A stretch of DNA of 64,000 nt from Rhizobium croatiense (GTDB taxonomy: Bacteria; Pseudomonadota; Alphaproteobacteria; Rhizobiales; Rhizobiaceae), in assembly GCF_019793465.1 (NCBI RefSeq), contig NZ_JAILYJ010000007.1:225945-289944 (forward strand), written 5' to 3'. A program made the translations under genes and the position numbers. This document shows positions 19,940 to 27,646 of the stretch, one piece after another; within the stretch, counting starts at the first letter, position 1; each line of letters opens with the position of its first letter. The notes under the pieces were generated by a model. That model was given only the letters and a program-made list of their open reading frames with translations, did no database searches and had not been told where the DNA came from.

Positions 19940-20906
19940 ATTCGGCCGCGAGCGGCGGAGCTGGCTCACGCAGTTCCGCCATCTCTGCGTGGAAATCGGC
20001 CTGGTTCGGGCAATGGGAAAGCCGTGTGCGGAACGCCTCGATCATCCAGGCGGCGGCCGGCCCAGGCGGGTTGGCGAGCTGGCGCATCGAATAGATGGCG
20101 TATTCGCCCTGTTCGTAGGCATCCAGGTCGAGATGGACGAGCGCGCCGCTGCGGAGATCGTCGTGCATTATGGGCGCTGGAAGACCGCCCCAGCCGAGAC
20201 CGGCCTTGATGAGCTGGTGCTTTGTCGCAATATCGCTGACGCGCCACGTCTTGTAGGACAGAACGTTGAAATCCCGCCCCCTCGTCCGGCCTGACGCGTC
20301 GGTGACGACGAGCTGCACCTCCTCGCGCACGTCGCCGAGCGTGAGCGGCCGGTCGATCGCGGCAAGCGGGTGGTCGGGCGCGGCGACGGGCAGCATGAAG
20401 GAATGGCCGATCCGTTCCGTGACCATCGAATCGTCCGGCTTGAGCACCGCGCCGCCGATGCCGATGGTCGCCTTGCCGCTCAGCACAAGATCCATGACCA
20501 TTCCGAGTTCACCGACATTGAGGTTCAACGAAACGGTCGGGTATCTTTCGCGGAATTCGTGCAGCACATCCACCATAGCGCGGGAAGGCACCATGACGCT
20601 GATGGCGACGGAAACCTCGGCTTCGAGCCCTTCCTTCAGGCTTTTGACGCGCGCGCGCATGACCTGCAGGTCGCCCAGAATGCGGCGTGCATCCTCCAGC
20701 ATCGCCTTGCCCGCCTCCGTCAACTTCGGTTGGCGCGCGCCGGAACGCTCGAAAAGCGGCATTTCAAGCTGCGCTTCCAGATTGGCAATCGTATAGCTGA
20801 CGACCGACTGCGCCCGGTTCAGCGTCCGCGATGCGGCCGAAAAGCTGCCTGTTTCGGCAACGGTCAAAAACACCTGCAACTGGTCCAAAGTCGGGTTCGG
20901 AAGCAT
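19938..20906 (-). CDS. LysR-family regulator, probable azoR controller
   Basis: 322 aa. N-terminal LysR HTH (about 5-63: LDQLQVFLTVAETGSFSAAS, then QSVVSYTIANLEAQLEMPLF) and a C-terminal periplasmic-binding-like effector domain. Start at ATG 20906, directly before LPNPTLDQLQVFL; the open frame runs 28 codons further upstream without a ribosome site. Divergent from azoR with about 140 bases between, the usual LysR target layout, so it probably responds to quinone- or azo-type electrophiles. That link is inference. Confidence 0.88.
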   Translation of the reverse strand: MLPNPTLDQLQVFLTVAETGSFSAASRTLNRAQSVVSYTIANLEAQLEMPLFERSGARQPKLTEAGKAMLEDARRILGDLQVMRARVKSLKEGLEAEVSVAISVMVPSRAMVDVLHEFRERYPTVSLNLNVGELGMVMDLVLSGKATIGIGGAVLKPDDSMVTERIGHSFMLPVAAPDHPLAAIDRPLTLGDVREEVQLVVTDASGRTRGRDFNVLSYKTWRVSDIATKHQLIKAGLGWGGLPAPIMHDDLRSGALVHLDLDAYEQGEYAIYSMRQLANPPGPAAAWMIEAFRTRLSHCPNQADFHAEMAELREPAPPLAAE

Positions 20907-21045
20907 CTTCCATCCATTCCATCGATAATTTCGATCGACATTATCCCCGTTTTTTCGATAGCGGGCCAGACTTATTTTCCTCCTCGACACCGCGGCTCAC
21001 CTCCCAACAACGAGCCGTCAAATTCAATTCGAAAGGAAATGCAGC

Positions 21046-21660
21046 ATGTCGTCCATCCTTCTTCTGACGTCCAGCCCGCGCGCCGAGTCGCTCTCGACCC
21101 CGATCGCCGTCGATCTCGCCGAAAAGCTGAAGAACCAGAAGCCGGGCAGCGTTGTCGTTCGCCGCGACCTCGCAACCAACCCGCTGCCGCATATCGATGA
21201 CCTGTTCACCGGCGCCATCCGCAAACCTGCGGAAGACCGTACCGCCGAAGAGATCGCCGCCGTCAAGACCTCCGACGAACTCGTCGCCGAACTGTTTGCC
21301 GCCGACACGATCGTCATCAGCACCGGCCTGATCAACTTCAATATCTACTCGTCGCTGAAGACCTGGATCGACAACGTCGCCCGCGCCGGCGTGACGTTCA
21401 AGTACACGGAAAGCGGCCCGGTCGGACTCGTCACAGGCAAGAAGGTCTATGTCGTTCTCGCCTCGGGTGGCGTCTACTCACAGGGTCCGGCCGCTCCCCT
21501 GAACCATGCCGTGCCGTACCTGAAGTCGGTTCTCGGCTTCCTCGGCATCACCGACATCGAAACCATCCATGTCGAGGGCCTGGCTTTCGGTCCGGAAGCT
21601 GCGGAAAAGGCCATCGAGGCCGCCAAGTCGCGCGTCGAGGAAATCGCTCTCGCCGCCTGA
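21046..21660 (+). CDS. azoR: FMN-dependent NADH-azoreductase / quinone reductase
   Basis: 204 aa flavodoxin-like-fold enzyme. N-terminal ILLLTSSPRAESLST binds the FMN phosphate, INFNIYSSLKTWIDNVARAGVTF is the family hallmark near FMN, and VVLASGGVYSQGP follows. Reduces azo compounds and quinones by two electrons, protecting from thiol stress in other bacteria. Ribosome site AAAGGAAA upstream. Divergent LysR gene is the likely regulator. Confidence 0.92.
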   Translation: MSSILLLTSSPRAESLSTPIAVDLAEKLKNQKPGSVVVRRDLATNPLPHIDDLFTGAIRKPAEDRTAEEIAAVKTSDELVAELFAADTIVISTGLINFNIYSSLKTWIDNVARAGVTFKYTESGPVGLVTGKKVYVVLASGGVYSQGPAAPLNHAVPYLKSVLGFLGITDIETIHVEGLAFGPEAAEKAIEAAKSRVEEIALAA

Positions 21661-21678
21661 TCGGCTCAATATTCCCTG

Positions 21679-21704
21679 GAACGGCCGGCCTTCGCCGGCC
21701 GTTC
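21679..21704. terminator. Hairpin terminator after azoR
   Basis: Eleven-base perfect stem (21679-21689, 21694-21704) with tetraloop CTTC, between the convergent azoR and TetR genes. No long T-run follows. Confidence 0.7.
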
Positions 21705-21705
21705 G

Positions 21706-22281
21706 TCATTTGTCGATACCGGCGACAAAAGCCCGGATGGTCTCCAGGATTTCGGCCGACAGAGCCTCGTCGGAGGAAATCCTGGCAAGACCGACGCCAC
21801 CGGCCATCATCGCGAAGGCCATGATGGCCTTGCGCCGTCTTTCCCCTTCATCGGCTCCCGCGGCCTTGCTCGCCAACCCCGCGAAATTGCGCCTCAGTCC
21901 GTCCGTCGCGATCGCTCGCGCCTTCTCGCCGCTGCGCGATATATCGGAGGTCAGCGCTGCAAAAGGGCAGCCCTCGCCTGGATTGTCGCGGTGACAGTTG
22001 CTGACATAACGCTCGGCGATATCGGCAGCCGTCATCTCCGCCGGGTTGATCCCCTCGGCCTCCAGCTTGCGTCCCCATGAATCGAAAGCCGACTGGATCG
22101 CCTCGGCGACCAGATCGTCGCGGGAGGCGAAGTGCTTGTAAAAGCCGCCGACGGTCAGCCCGGCCTCCTTCATCAGGTCGGCAACGCCGATACCGTCGAG
22201 TCCCGCTTCGCGCAGACGCCTGGATGCGGTCTCGACGATCTTCTCATGCGTCTTCTGTTTTTCCAGCTGCGAACGCCCCAT
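21706..22281 (-). CDS. TetR-family repressor
   Basis: 191 aa. N-terminal TetR HTH: IVETASRRLREAGLDGIGVADLMKEAGL then TVGGFYKHFASRDDLVAEAI (about 13-60). The C-terminal effector domain is of the type with a conserved Cys (EGCPFAALTSDISR). Start at ATG 22281 with AGAGG eight bases upstream. Divergent from an SDR gene, and repeats in the gap look like its operator. Probably represses both genes. Confidence 0.88.
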   Translation of the reverse strand: MGRSQLEKQKTHEKIVETASRRLREAGLDGIGVADLMKEAGLTVGGFYKHFASRDDLVAEAIQSAFDSWGRKLEAEGINPAEMTAADIAERYVSNCHRDNPGEGCPFAALTSDISRSGEKARAIATDGLRRNFAGLASKAAGADEGERRRKAIMAFAMMAGGVGLARISSDEALSAEILETIRAFVAGIDK

Positions 22282-22301
22282 CGGTGCCTCTTGACTTATG
22301 T

Positions 22302-22341
22302 GGATTACACTCATAATCCTTATAGATAACGATCATAATCC
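22302..22341. promoter_or_regulatory. Candidate TetR operator repeats
   Basis: GGATTA (22302-22307), six bases, TAATCC (22314-22319) forms a dyad; a further TAATCC lies at 22336-22341, 22 bases on, about two helical turns. Located in the 93-base gap between the divergent TetR and SDR genes. Confidence 0.5.
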
Positions 22342-22374
22342 ATAGCGTTGTCATTTCCAAGAGGAGCATGAATC

Positions 22375-23151
22375 ATGCGTCTAAGAAACAAGGTGGCCCT
22401 GATCACCGGCGGCAACAGCGGCATCGGTCTTGCCACCGCCAAGGCCTTCATCGATGAGGGCGCCAGGGTCGTGATTACCGGCCGCAATCCGGAAACGCTG
22501 GCCGCCGCCGAAAAGGCGCTTGGCGCCGGCACAGTGGCCCTGAGGCTCGACGTCACCGATGCCGTCGCCACCGAAAAGGCCTTTGCTGAAGCGGCCGGAA
22601 CGGCCGGCAAGTTCGACATCGTCTTCGCCAATGCCGGCATCGGCGGGGCGACACCGCTCGGTGACACGTCGCCCGCGCAGTTCAACCAGATCATCAGCAC
22701 CAATCTCACGGCGGTTTTCTTCACCGTGCAGGCGGCCCTGCCGCATCTTAACGACGGCGCTTCGGTCATTCTCAATGGTTCCGTGCACGCCGTGGTCGGG
22801 GCTCCCGGCTGGTCAGCCTATGCAGCGAGCAAGGCGGCGGTCCGTGCGATGACGCGCAATATGGCCTCCGAGCTTGCACCGCGCGGCATCCGCGTCAATC
22901 AGGTGACGCCCGGCGGCACGAAGACGCCGATCTGGTCGCCGATGGCACAGACGGAAGACGCGATGTCGGCACTCGAGGCCCGCCTCGGCGGCATGAGCCC
23001 GCTCGGCCGCATGAACGAAGCCGACGAAATCGCCAAGGCGGCGCTCTATCTGGCCTCGGATGACGCGTCCAACGTCACCGGTATCGAGATCACCGTCGAT
23101 GGCGGCATGACGAGCGCGCCTGCGGGCGCCAAGATCTTTCGGGTCGCCTGA
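22375..23151 (+). CDS. SDR-family oxidoreductase, TetR-linked
   Basis: 258 aa classical SDR: cofactor motif GGNSGIGLATAKAF (about 12-25), NAG motif (FANAGIGG), catalytic Ser in LNGSVHAVVG, Tyr-x3-Lys in YAASKAAVRA, and C-terminal GIEITVDGGM. In the SDR Ser position, NGSV fits. Ribosome site AGAGGAG before ATG. Control by the divergent TetR regulator is likely. Substrate unknown; such pairs often act on aldehydes or xenobiotics. Confidence 0.9.
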   Translation: MRLRNKVALITGGNSGIGLATAKAFIDEGARVVITGRNPETLAAAEKALGAGTVALRLDVTDAVATEKAFAEAAGTAGKFDIVFANAGIGGATPLGDTSPAQFNQIISTNLTAVFFTVQAALPHLNDGASVILNGSVHAVVGAPGWSAYAASKAAVRAMTRNMASELAPRGIRVNQVTPGGTKTPIWSPMAQTEDAMSALEARLGGMSPLGRMNEADEIAKAALYLASDDASNVTGIEITVDGGMTSAPAGAKIFRVA

Positions 23152-23162
23152 GCGAACGAAAG

Positions 23163-23186
23163 GCTGGGCAGTCGACCTTGCCCAGC
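23163..23186 (+). terminator. Hairpin after SDR gene
   Basis: Eight-base stem (23163-23170, 23179-23186) with an eight-base loop, twelve bases after the SDR stop. No T-run; weak terminator at best. Confidence 0.45.
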
Positions 23187-23191
23187 ATCGC

Positions 23192-23467
23192 TTAACCATT
23201 CCTGACGCGGTGGGTAATACGAAACAGGACGATTGCCAAATTGGCGGCGGCAAGCAACAGCGGGACATGGAGCATCGTCTGGATGCCGGAGGAGGCGATC
23301 AGGTTGCCGGCGATCAGCGGAAAGCCGAAGACGCCGATGAAATAGGACAGCGAGAACAAGAGCAGCGATTGCGGCATAAGGCCCATGGGCGCCTCGTTTG
23401 CCGCCAGGTCATGGATGACGGAATAGGTCAGTCCATAACCCAGTCCCAGCATGGCCGCGGCGCCGGC
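23192..23467 (-). pseudogene. C-terminal relic of an MFS transporter
   Basis: An open stretch of about 92 codons that reads as two to three membrane helices typical of the last part of an MFS permease (MLGLGYGLTYSVIHDLA, then SLLLFSLSYFIGVFGFPLIAG and HVPLLLAAANLAIVLF). MFS proteins are about 400 residues, so three quarters of the gene is missing. The frame begins immediately after the in-frame stop of the diguanylate cyclase gene on the same strand, suggesting a deletion or rearrangement joined the two. Confidence 0.65.
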
Positions 23468-24735
23468 TTAGCCGAGTTTCACCACGCCGGAGCGGCCGAC
23501 GACGCAGTTGCGGCCGCTCTTCTTTGCCGCGTAAAGCCGGCCGTCGGCAGCCGACAGCACCGTGGTGAAACTGGTGCCGTCCTCGTCGGCGGTCGCGACG
23601 CCGATGCTGACGGTGACCGGATTGTCATCCGGCGTCTTGACGCTGGTCGCGATCGTCCAGCGCAGACGCTCGGCAAGCAATAGTCCTTCCTCCTGGTTCG
23701 TGCCAGGGCAGACGGCGACGAACTCCTCGCCGCCGAAGCGGAAGATGCGGTCGCTGGAGCGCAGCGTCGTGCCGAGCCGGGCGGCGATCGACTTCAGCAC
23801 CGCGTCACCCTGGAGATGACCGTAACCGTCATTGACGTCCTTGAAGTGATCGGCGTCAATAATGAGAACGGTCGCAGACAGCCCCTGCCGCAGCGCCTCG
23901 CGCAACATCACCGGCGCCTCCAGCTCCATGCGCGTGCGGTCATAGACGCCGGTCAGCATGTCGCGGCCGGTGCGCTCCAGAAGATCGTTGTAGCGCTCGC
24001 GGAATGTCAGATCGCCGAAGACGTCGCTGATGGAGCGCGCGGCGGCGTCGGCGCCGAGGCGGCGGATTCGATATTCATAGATCGCAAACATCGCCCCATA
24101 GAGGCAGACGGAGAGCATCTTCGCCTTCCAGCCGCCCCAGAATACGCGACCGGCACATCGAGGAAATAGTGCAGCGCGGCGAAGAAGCCGATCTGGTCGA
24201 AAGTCAGCAGCACGAAGCCGGAGATCATGAAACGCAGCACGACGCGCCTGCGGAAGAAATCGCCGAGTTTTTCGTAGAGCAGGATGATGCCGAGTGAATC
24301 GACATAGAGCAGCGCCGTGCCCCAGATCATCAGCCAGCCCATCTCCTTCAGAAAATCGACGTCGGGCGTATGGTTTAACGACAGCTGCAGCGGCTGGTGC
24401 AGTTGCAGTACCCAGGCTATGCCGACGGTGAGCAGGTTGCCGAGAAACAGGCCGTAGATCGGCTGGCGCACCGTCGCGGCATCCTCCCACAGGTATAGCA
24501 TCAGGATCATCATCAGCTTGCCGGAGAAGAAGACGGATGAACCCGGCGACACATCCCCGAACGGCAGCGAGACGTAAAAGACCGCCGCCAGATAGGTTTC
24601 CATGAAATGCATGACGCCGAGCGCCGTCAGGAAGACCCCAAGACCGAGCCGATGGCGGAAGTGCAGAAGCGTCACCATCAGCACGAAATAGGCGACGGCT
24701 TCGACGACGAAGAGAACGAGGTTCAGCGCCTCCAT
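23468..24735 (-). pseudogene. Membrane-anchored diguanylate cyclase, split by a frameshift
   Basis: The N-terminal half (start 24735) encodes about six membrane helices ending FFAALHYFLDVPV; the C-terminal half, in another frame, continues with VFWGGWKAKMLSVCLYGA and a GGDEF domain. The two frames meet at about 24142-24150, where one missing G would restore V-P-V-A-V-F-W-G-G-W. The GGDEF domain has the active-site GGEEF and an I-site RSSD five residues before it, so the cyclase part itself looks intact. Full product would be about 422 aa making c-di-GMP at the inner membrane. Either a recent null mutation or a sequencing error; function lost if real. Confidence 0.8.
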
Positions 24736-24979
24736 TACGACACCTCGGCTACAGGCCGGCGTCGCGCCGACACGGCGATCGCGGCTGCGGATCCTTTGAT
24801 CGATCGTCCGAAAAAGTCAAACACGAGGGCGCCCTGCAAATCCTCCAGGCCGCAGCTTTCACCGCAATCCTTTAAGATTGCGTGAGCGCGTTCTCATATT
24901 TGCGATGAACGCCCAAGTCATACGATTGAAAAGCAAGGAAATTTCTGTCCGGCGCGCCGGGTCGGAACGGATCGCGGCT

Positions 24980-25303
24980 TCAGACCTGGCGAAGCTTCTC
25001 GCCGTCGCCGAAGAGCGACGGGCCATGCTGGTCGATGATCTGGTGCGCCTTGCGCACCGTGCACTCGATCGCGTCGTCGGAGGAGGAGAAGAGATCGGCG
25101 CGGATGAAATTGCGCACCAGCACCTCGTCGCCGACCTTCTTTTCGATGCGGCCGGCCAGACGGTATTGGCTGCCTTCCTTGCGCGGTTCCGCATAGATCG
25201 TGCAATCGCCGTAAAGCTGCGGCTCGCCGGAGGGGCCTGCCGCCTCCGAAACGGCCTTGCCGCCGGAGAACATCGAAAAGAGATTTGAAAGGAACGAAGC
25301 CAT
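24980..25303 (-). CDS. HlyU-family protein
   Basis: 107 aa, matching the HlyU family by YGDCTIYAEPRKEGSQYRLA, GRIEKK, and FIRADLFSSSDDAIECTVRKA ... IIDQHG. In Vibrio HlyU is a virulence regulator, but these short alphaproteobacterial members lack an obvious HTH and their role is unknown. The N-terminus (MASFLSNLFSMFSGGK) may be an amphipathic helix. Sits 37 bases downstream of ilvA on the same strand, so it may share the ilvA transcript. Confidence 0.82.
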   Translation of the reverse strand: MASFLSNLFSMFSGGKAVSEAAGPSGEPQLYGDCTIYAEPRKEGSQYRLAGRIEKKVGDEVLVRNFIRADLFSSSDDAIECTVRKAHQIIDQHGPSLFGDGEKLRQV

Positions 25304-25340
25304 GATCCGTCTCTAACACGGCGATATCGCGCTCGCCAAG

Positions 25341-26591
25341 TCAAATGATCAGACTGGCGAGGATCTCGTTTTCGGTTATATCCTCGTAACCCATGCCGGC
25401 GGCTTCGAAATTTGCGATCAGCCGGGCGAAATTCTCCGGCGCCTTGGTTTCGATGCCGATCAGGATCGAGCCGAAATTGCGCGCCGATTTCTTCAGATAT
25501 TCGAAGCGGGCGATATCGTCGTCGGGGCCGAGCAGATTGAGGAAATCCCTGAGCGCGCCGGGGCGCTGGGCAAGCCTGAGGATGAAGTATTTCTTCAGCC
25601 CTGCGTAACGCATGGCTCTTTCCTTTACGTCGGGCAGGCGCTCGAAATCAAAATTGCCGCCGGAGACGACGGCAACGACGGTCTTGCCGCGGATCGCCTG
25701 CGCCTCCATCGCGGCGATCGCCGTCAGCGACAGGGCACCGGCCGGCTCCAGCACGACGCCCTCGACATTCAGCATCTCCTGAATGGTGACGCAGATGGCG
25801 TTCTCCGGCATCAGTTGCACTTGGCTTGCCGGGAAATCGCGCAGAGCCGCGAAATTCAGGTCGCCGATGCGGGCGACGGCGGCGCCGTCGACGAAGTTGT
25901 CGACCTTGGCAAGCGTCGTCACCTGGCCCGCCTCGATGCTGCGCCTGAGGCTCGGGGCGCCGGCGGGCTCGGCAAAGACAAAGGCCGATTTCGGCACGAT
26001 GCCGTCGAGATAACCGGTAATGCCGGCGGCAAGCCCGCCGCCGCCGACCGGCAGCACGACGATGTCAGGCACCGTTCCATCAGGCAGCTGCTGCAGGATT
26101 TCGGCGGCGACGGTCGCCTGCCCCTCGATGATGTCGGCGTGATCGAAGGGCGGCACCATGACGCCGCCGATCGCCTCGACATGGTCACGCGCGGCCTGGT
26201 AGCACTGGTCGAAGAAATCGCCGAACAGCCGGATGGTGATGAATTCGGCGCCGAACATGCGGGTCTTGTCGATCTTCTGCTGCGGTGTCGTCACCGGCAT
26301 GAAGACGACGCCCGGCACGCCGAAATGGCGGCAGACATAGGCGAAGCCCTGGGCGTGATTGCCGGCCGAGGCGCAGACGAAGGTCTTGCCTGAAGCATCC
26401 TGCCCGATCGCCTTGCGGAAGAAATTGAAGGCGCCGCGGATTTTGTAGGAGCGCACCGGCGACAGATCCTCGCGCTTCAGCCAGATATCGGCGCCGTAGC
26501 GGGCGGAGAGATGGTCATTGAGCTGCAGTGGCGTCGCCGGGAAAAGGCTGCGCATTGCCGCTTCGGCGCTTTCGACTTCAAGTCTTGTCAC
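25341..26591 (-). CDS. ilvA: Threonine ammonia-lyase (threonine dehydratase)
   Basis: 416 aa PLP enzyme converting threonine to 2-oxobutanoate, first step of isoleucine synthesis. PLP lysine K50 in SYKIRGAFNF; SAGNHAQGFAY and PVGGGGLAAG bind substrate and phosphate. A C-terminal ACT-like domain (about 330-416, KKYFILRLAQRPGALRDFL) suggests allosteric regulation, with one ACT rather than two. Start is GTG 26591; no strong ribosome site, so an internal ATG (M13) cannot be excluded. Confidence 0.92.
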   Translation of the reverse strand: MTRLEVESAEAAMRSLFPATPLQLNDHLSARYGADIWLKREDLSPVRSYKIRGAFNFFRKAIGQDASGKTFVCASAGNHAQGFAYVCRHFGVPGVVFMPVTTPQQKIDKTRMFGAEFITIRLFGDFFDQCYQAARDHVEAIGGVMVPPFDHADIIEGQATVAAEILQQLPDGTVPDIVVLPVGGGGLAAGITGYLDGIVPKSAFVFAEPAGAPSLRRSIEAGQVTTLAKVDNFVDGAAVARIGDLNFAALRDFPASQVQLMPENAICVTIQEMLNVEGVVLEPAGALSLTAIAAMEAQAIRGKTVVAVVSGGNFDFERLPDVKERAMRYAGLKKYFILRLAQRPGALRDFLNLLGPDDDIARFEYLKKSARNFGSILIGIETKAPENFARLIANFEAAGMGYEDITENEILASLII

Positions 26592-26809
26592 GGGCGTGGT
26601 CCATTCCTAAAGATTAACCGCCGCCGCTATGGCACAGGCCGGCCGGCAAAAGAAAGCCGGCTCCCGCCATTTCCGGTTCGCTGACCGAGCCGCTCATCTC
26701 CTGATGCCGGTTCCGGCCTCGGGAAGCGTTTCTTAAGCCAATCGCAAAATCGGCGGCAGATGAACTGATTTTAACTGTCAATGCAAAGGCCTGCCACTTA
26801 TATGGAGCG

Positions 26810-27184
26810 ATGATGATCGTCAAACTCGCAAGACCGCTCGCCTGGCTGCTGCTCGCCTTGATCCTCTTTGTCACGGTTTCGCCGATCGGGCTGAGACCGC
26901 ATACGGTCACGAGCGTCGATACGGATCGCGGCGGCGCCTATGTTCTCCTCGGCCTCGCCTTCGCGCTCGCCTATCCCAGACAGTGGAAACTGGTGGCCAT
27001 GCTGCTGATAACGGGGGCGGTCTCCATCGAATATCTGCAATACTTCACGCCGACCCGCCATCCGCGCCTGCATGACGCCGGCGTCAAGGCGATGGGCGCG
27101 GCCCTCGGGCTGCTGGCCGGCTGGGTGATCAACAGGTGGCGCGAGACCAGGGCGCCGCGCCCCGTTCCGCTCACAGAACGCTGA
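26810..27184 (+). CDS. VanZ-like membrane protein
   Basis: 124 aa with about three to four hydrophobic segments (about 8-22, 40-56, 60-75, 95-112), and the VanZ-type sequence SIEYLQYFTPTRHPRLHDAGVKAMGA, where acidic E and the D-x3-N/K-x2-G pattern are typical. Two adjacent ATG codons; the second also fits. VanZ-like proteins have no firm role in Gram-negative bacteria; envelope function is plausible. Confidence 0.78.
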   Translation: MMIVKLARPLAWLLLALILFVTVSPIGLRPHTVTSVDTDRGGAYVLLGLAFALAYPRQWKLVAMLLITGAVSIEYLQYFTPTRHPRLHDAGVKAMGAALGLLAGWVINRWRETRAPRPVPLTER

Positions 27185-27646
27185 CGATTACAGGGAACAG
27201 ACCACAAGTAAGCCCGAAAATCCAATTCGGAATCTGTGCGGTTCGGAAGTGATAGAGTGTCCTTAGCGCGTCTTCTCCGACGCGCTAAGGACACTCTAGA
27301 AATCGGCCAGTTGCACGGCCCACAAGAACAGAGGGATTGCCGCCATTGCAGTCCCCAGAACAAGCGCAACACCGGCCTTGAAGATCCGGATGCGCCGAAC
27401 CTTAGTCCCACTCCAATCGTAAACCATCGCCTTACTCCCACAAGACAACACTTACTCAACTGTCGCGGCGCAATGCTTGCACCGAAAATGCAGTTGTCAA
27501 GCGATAACTCGCCTCTATGCACAATATACATGCATGTTCAATGGAATTATGAAGGCGAGGCAAGCGGAGCATCTGCGCCGGGAGCGGAACGCCTAACGGG
27601 CTGATGTGGATGCGGGTAGATCGATTGCAGCTGGCGGGGCCGCCCA
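27185..27646. other. Intergenic region with a long palindrome, no gene
   Basis: About 460 bases between the VanZ-like gene and the membrane glycosyltransferase-like gene. Contains the perfect 20-base stem palindrome at 27253-27298. Short ORFs in both strands lack ribosome sites and domain signals. Visibly less GC-rich than the flanking coding sequence, by eye. Confidence 0.5.
27253..27298. repeat. Long perfect palindromic repeat
   Basis: Twenty-base perfect arms (27253-27272 and 27279-27298) around a six-base loop TTCTCC; arm core is GTGTCCTTAGCGCGTC. It resembles REP-like units scattered in rhizobial genomes (from memory). Located between converging genes, where it could also serve as a bidirectional transcription stop. 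Confidence 0.75.
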
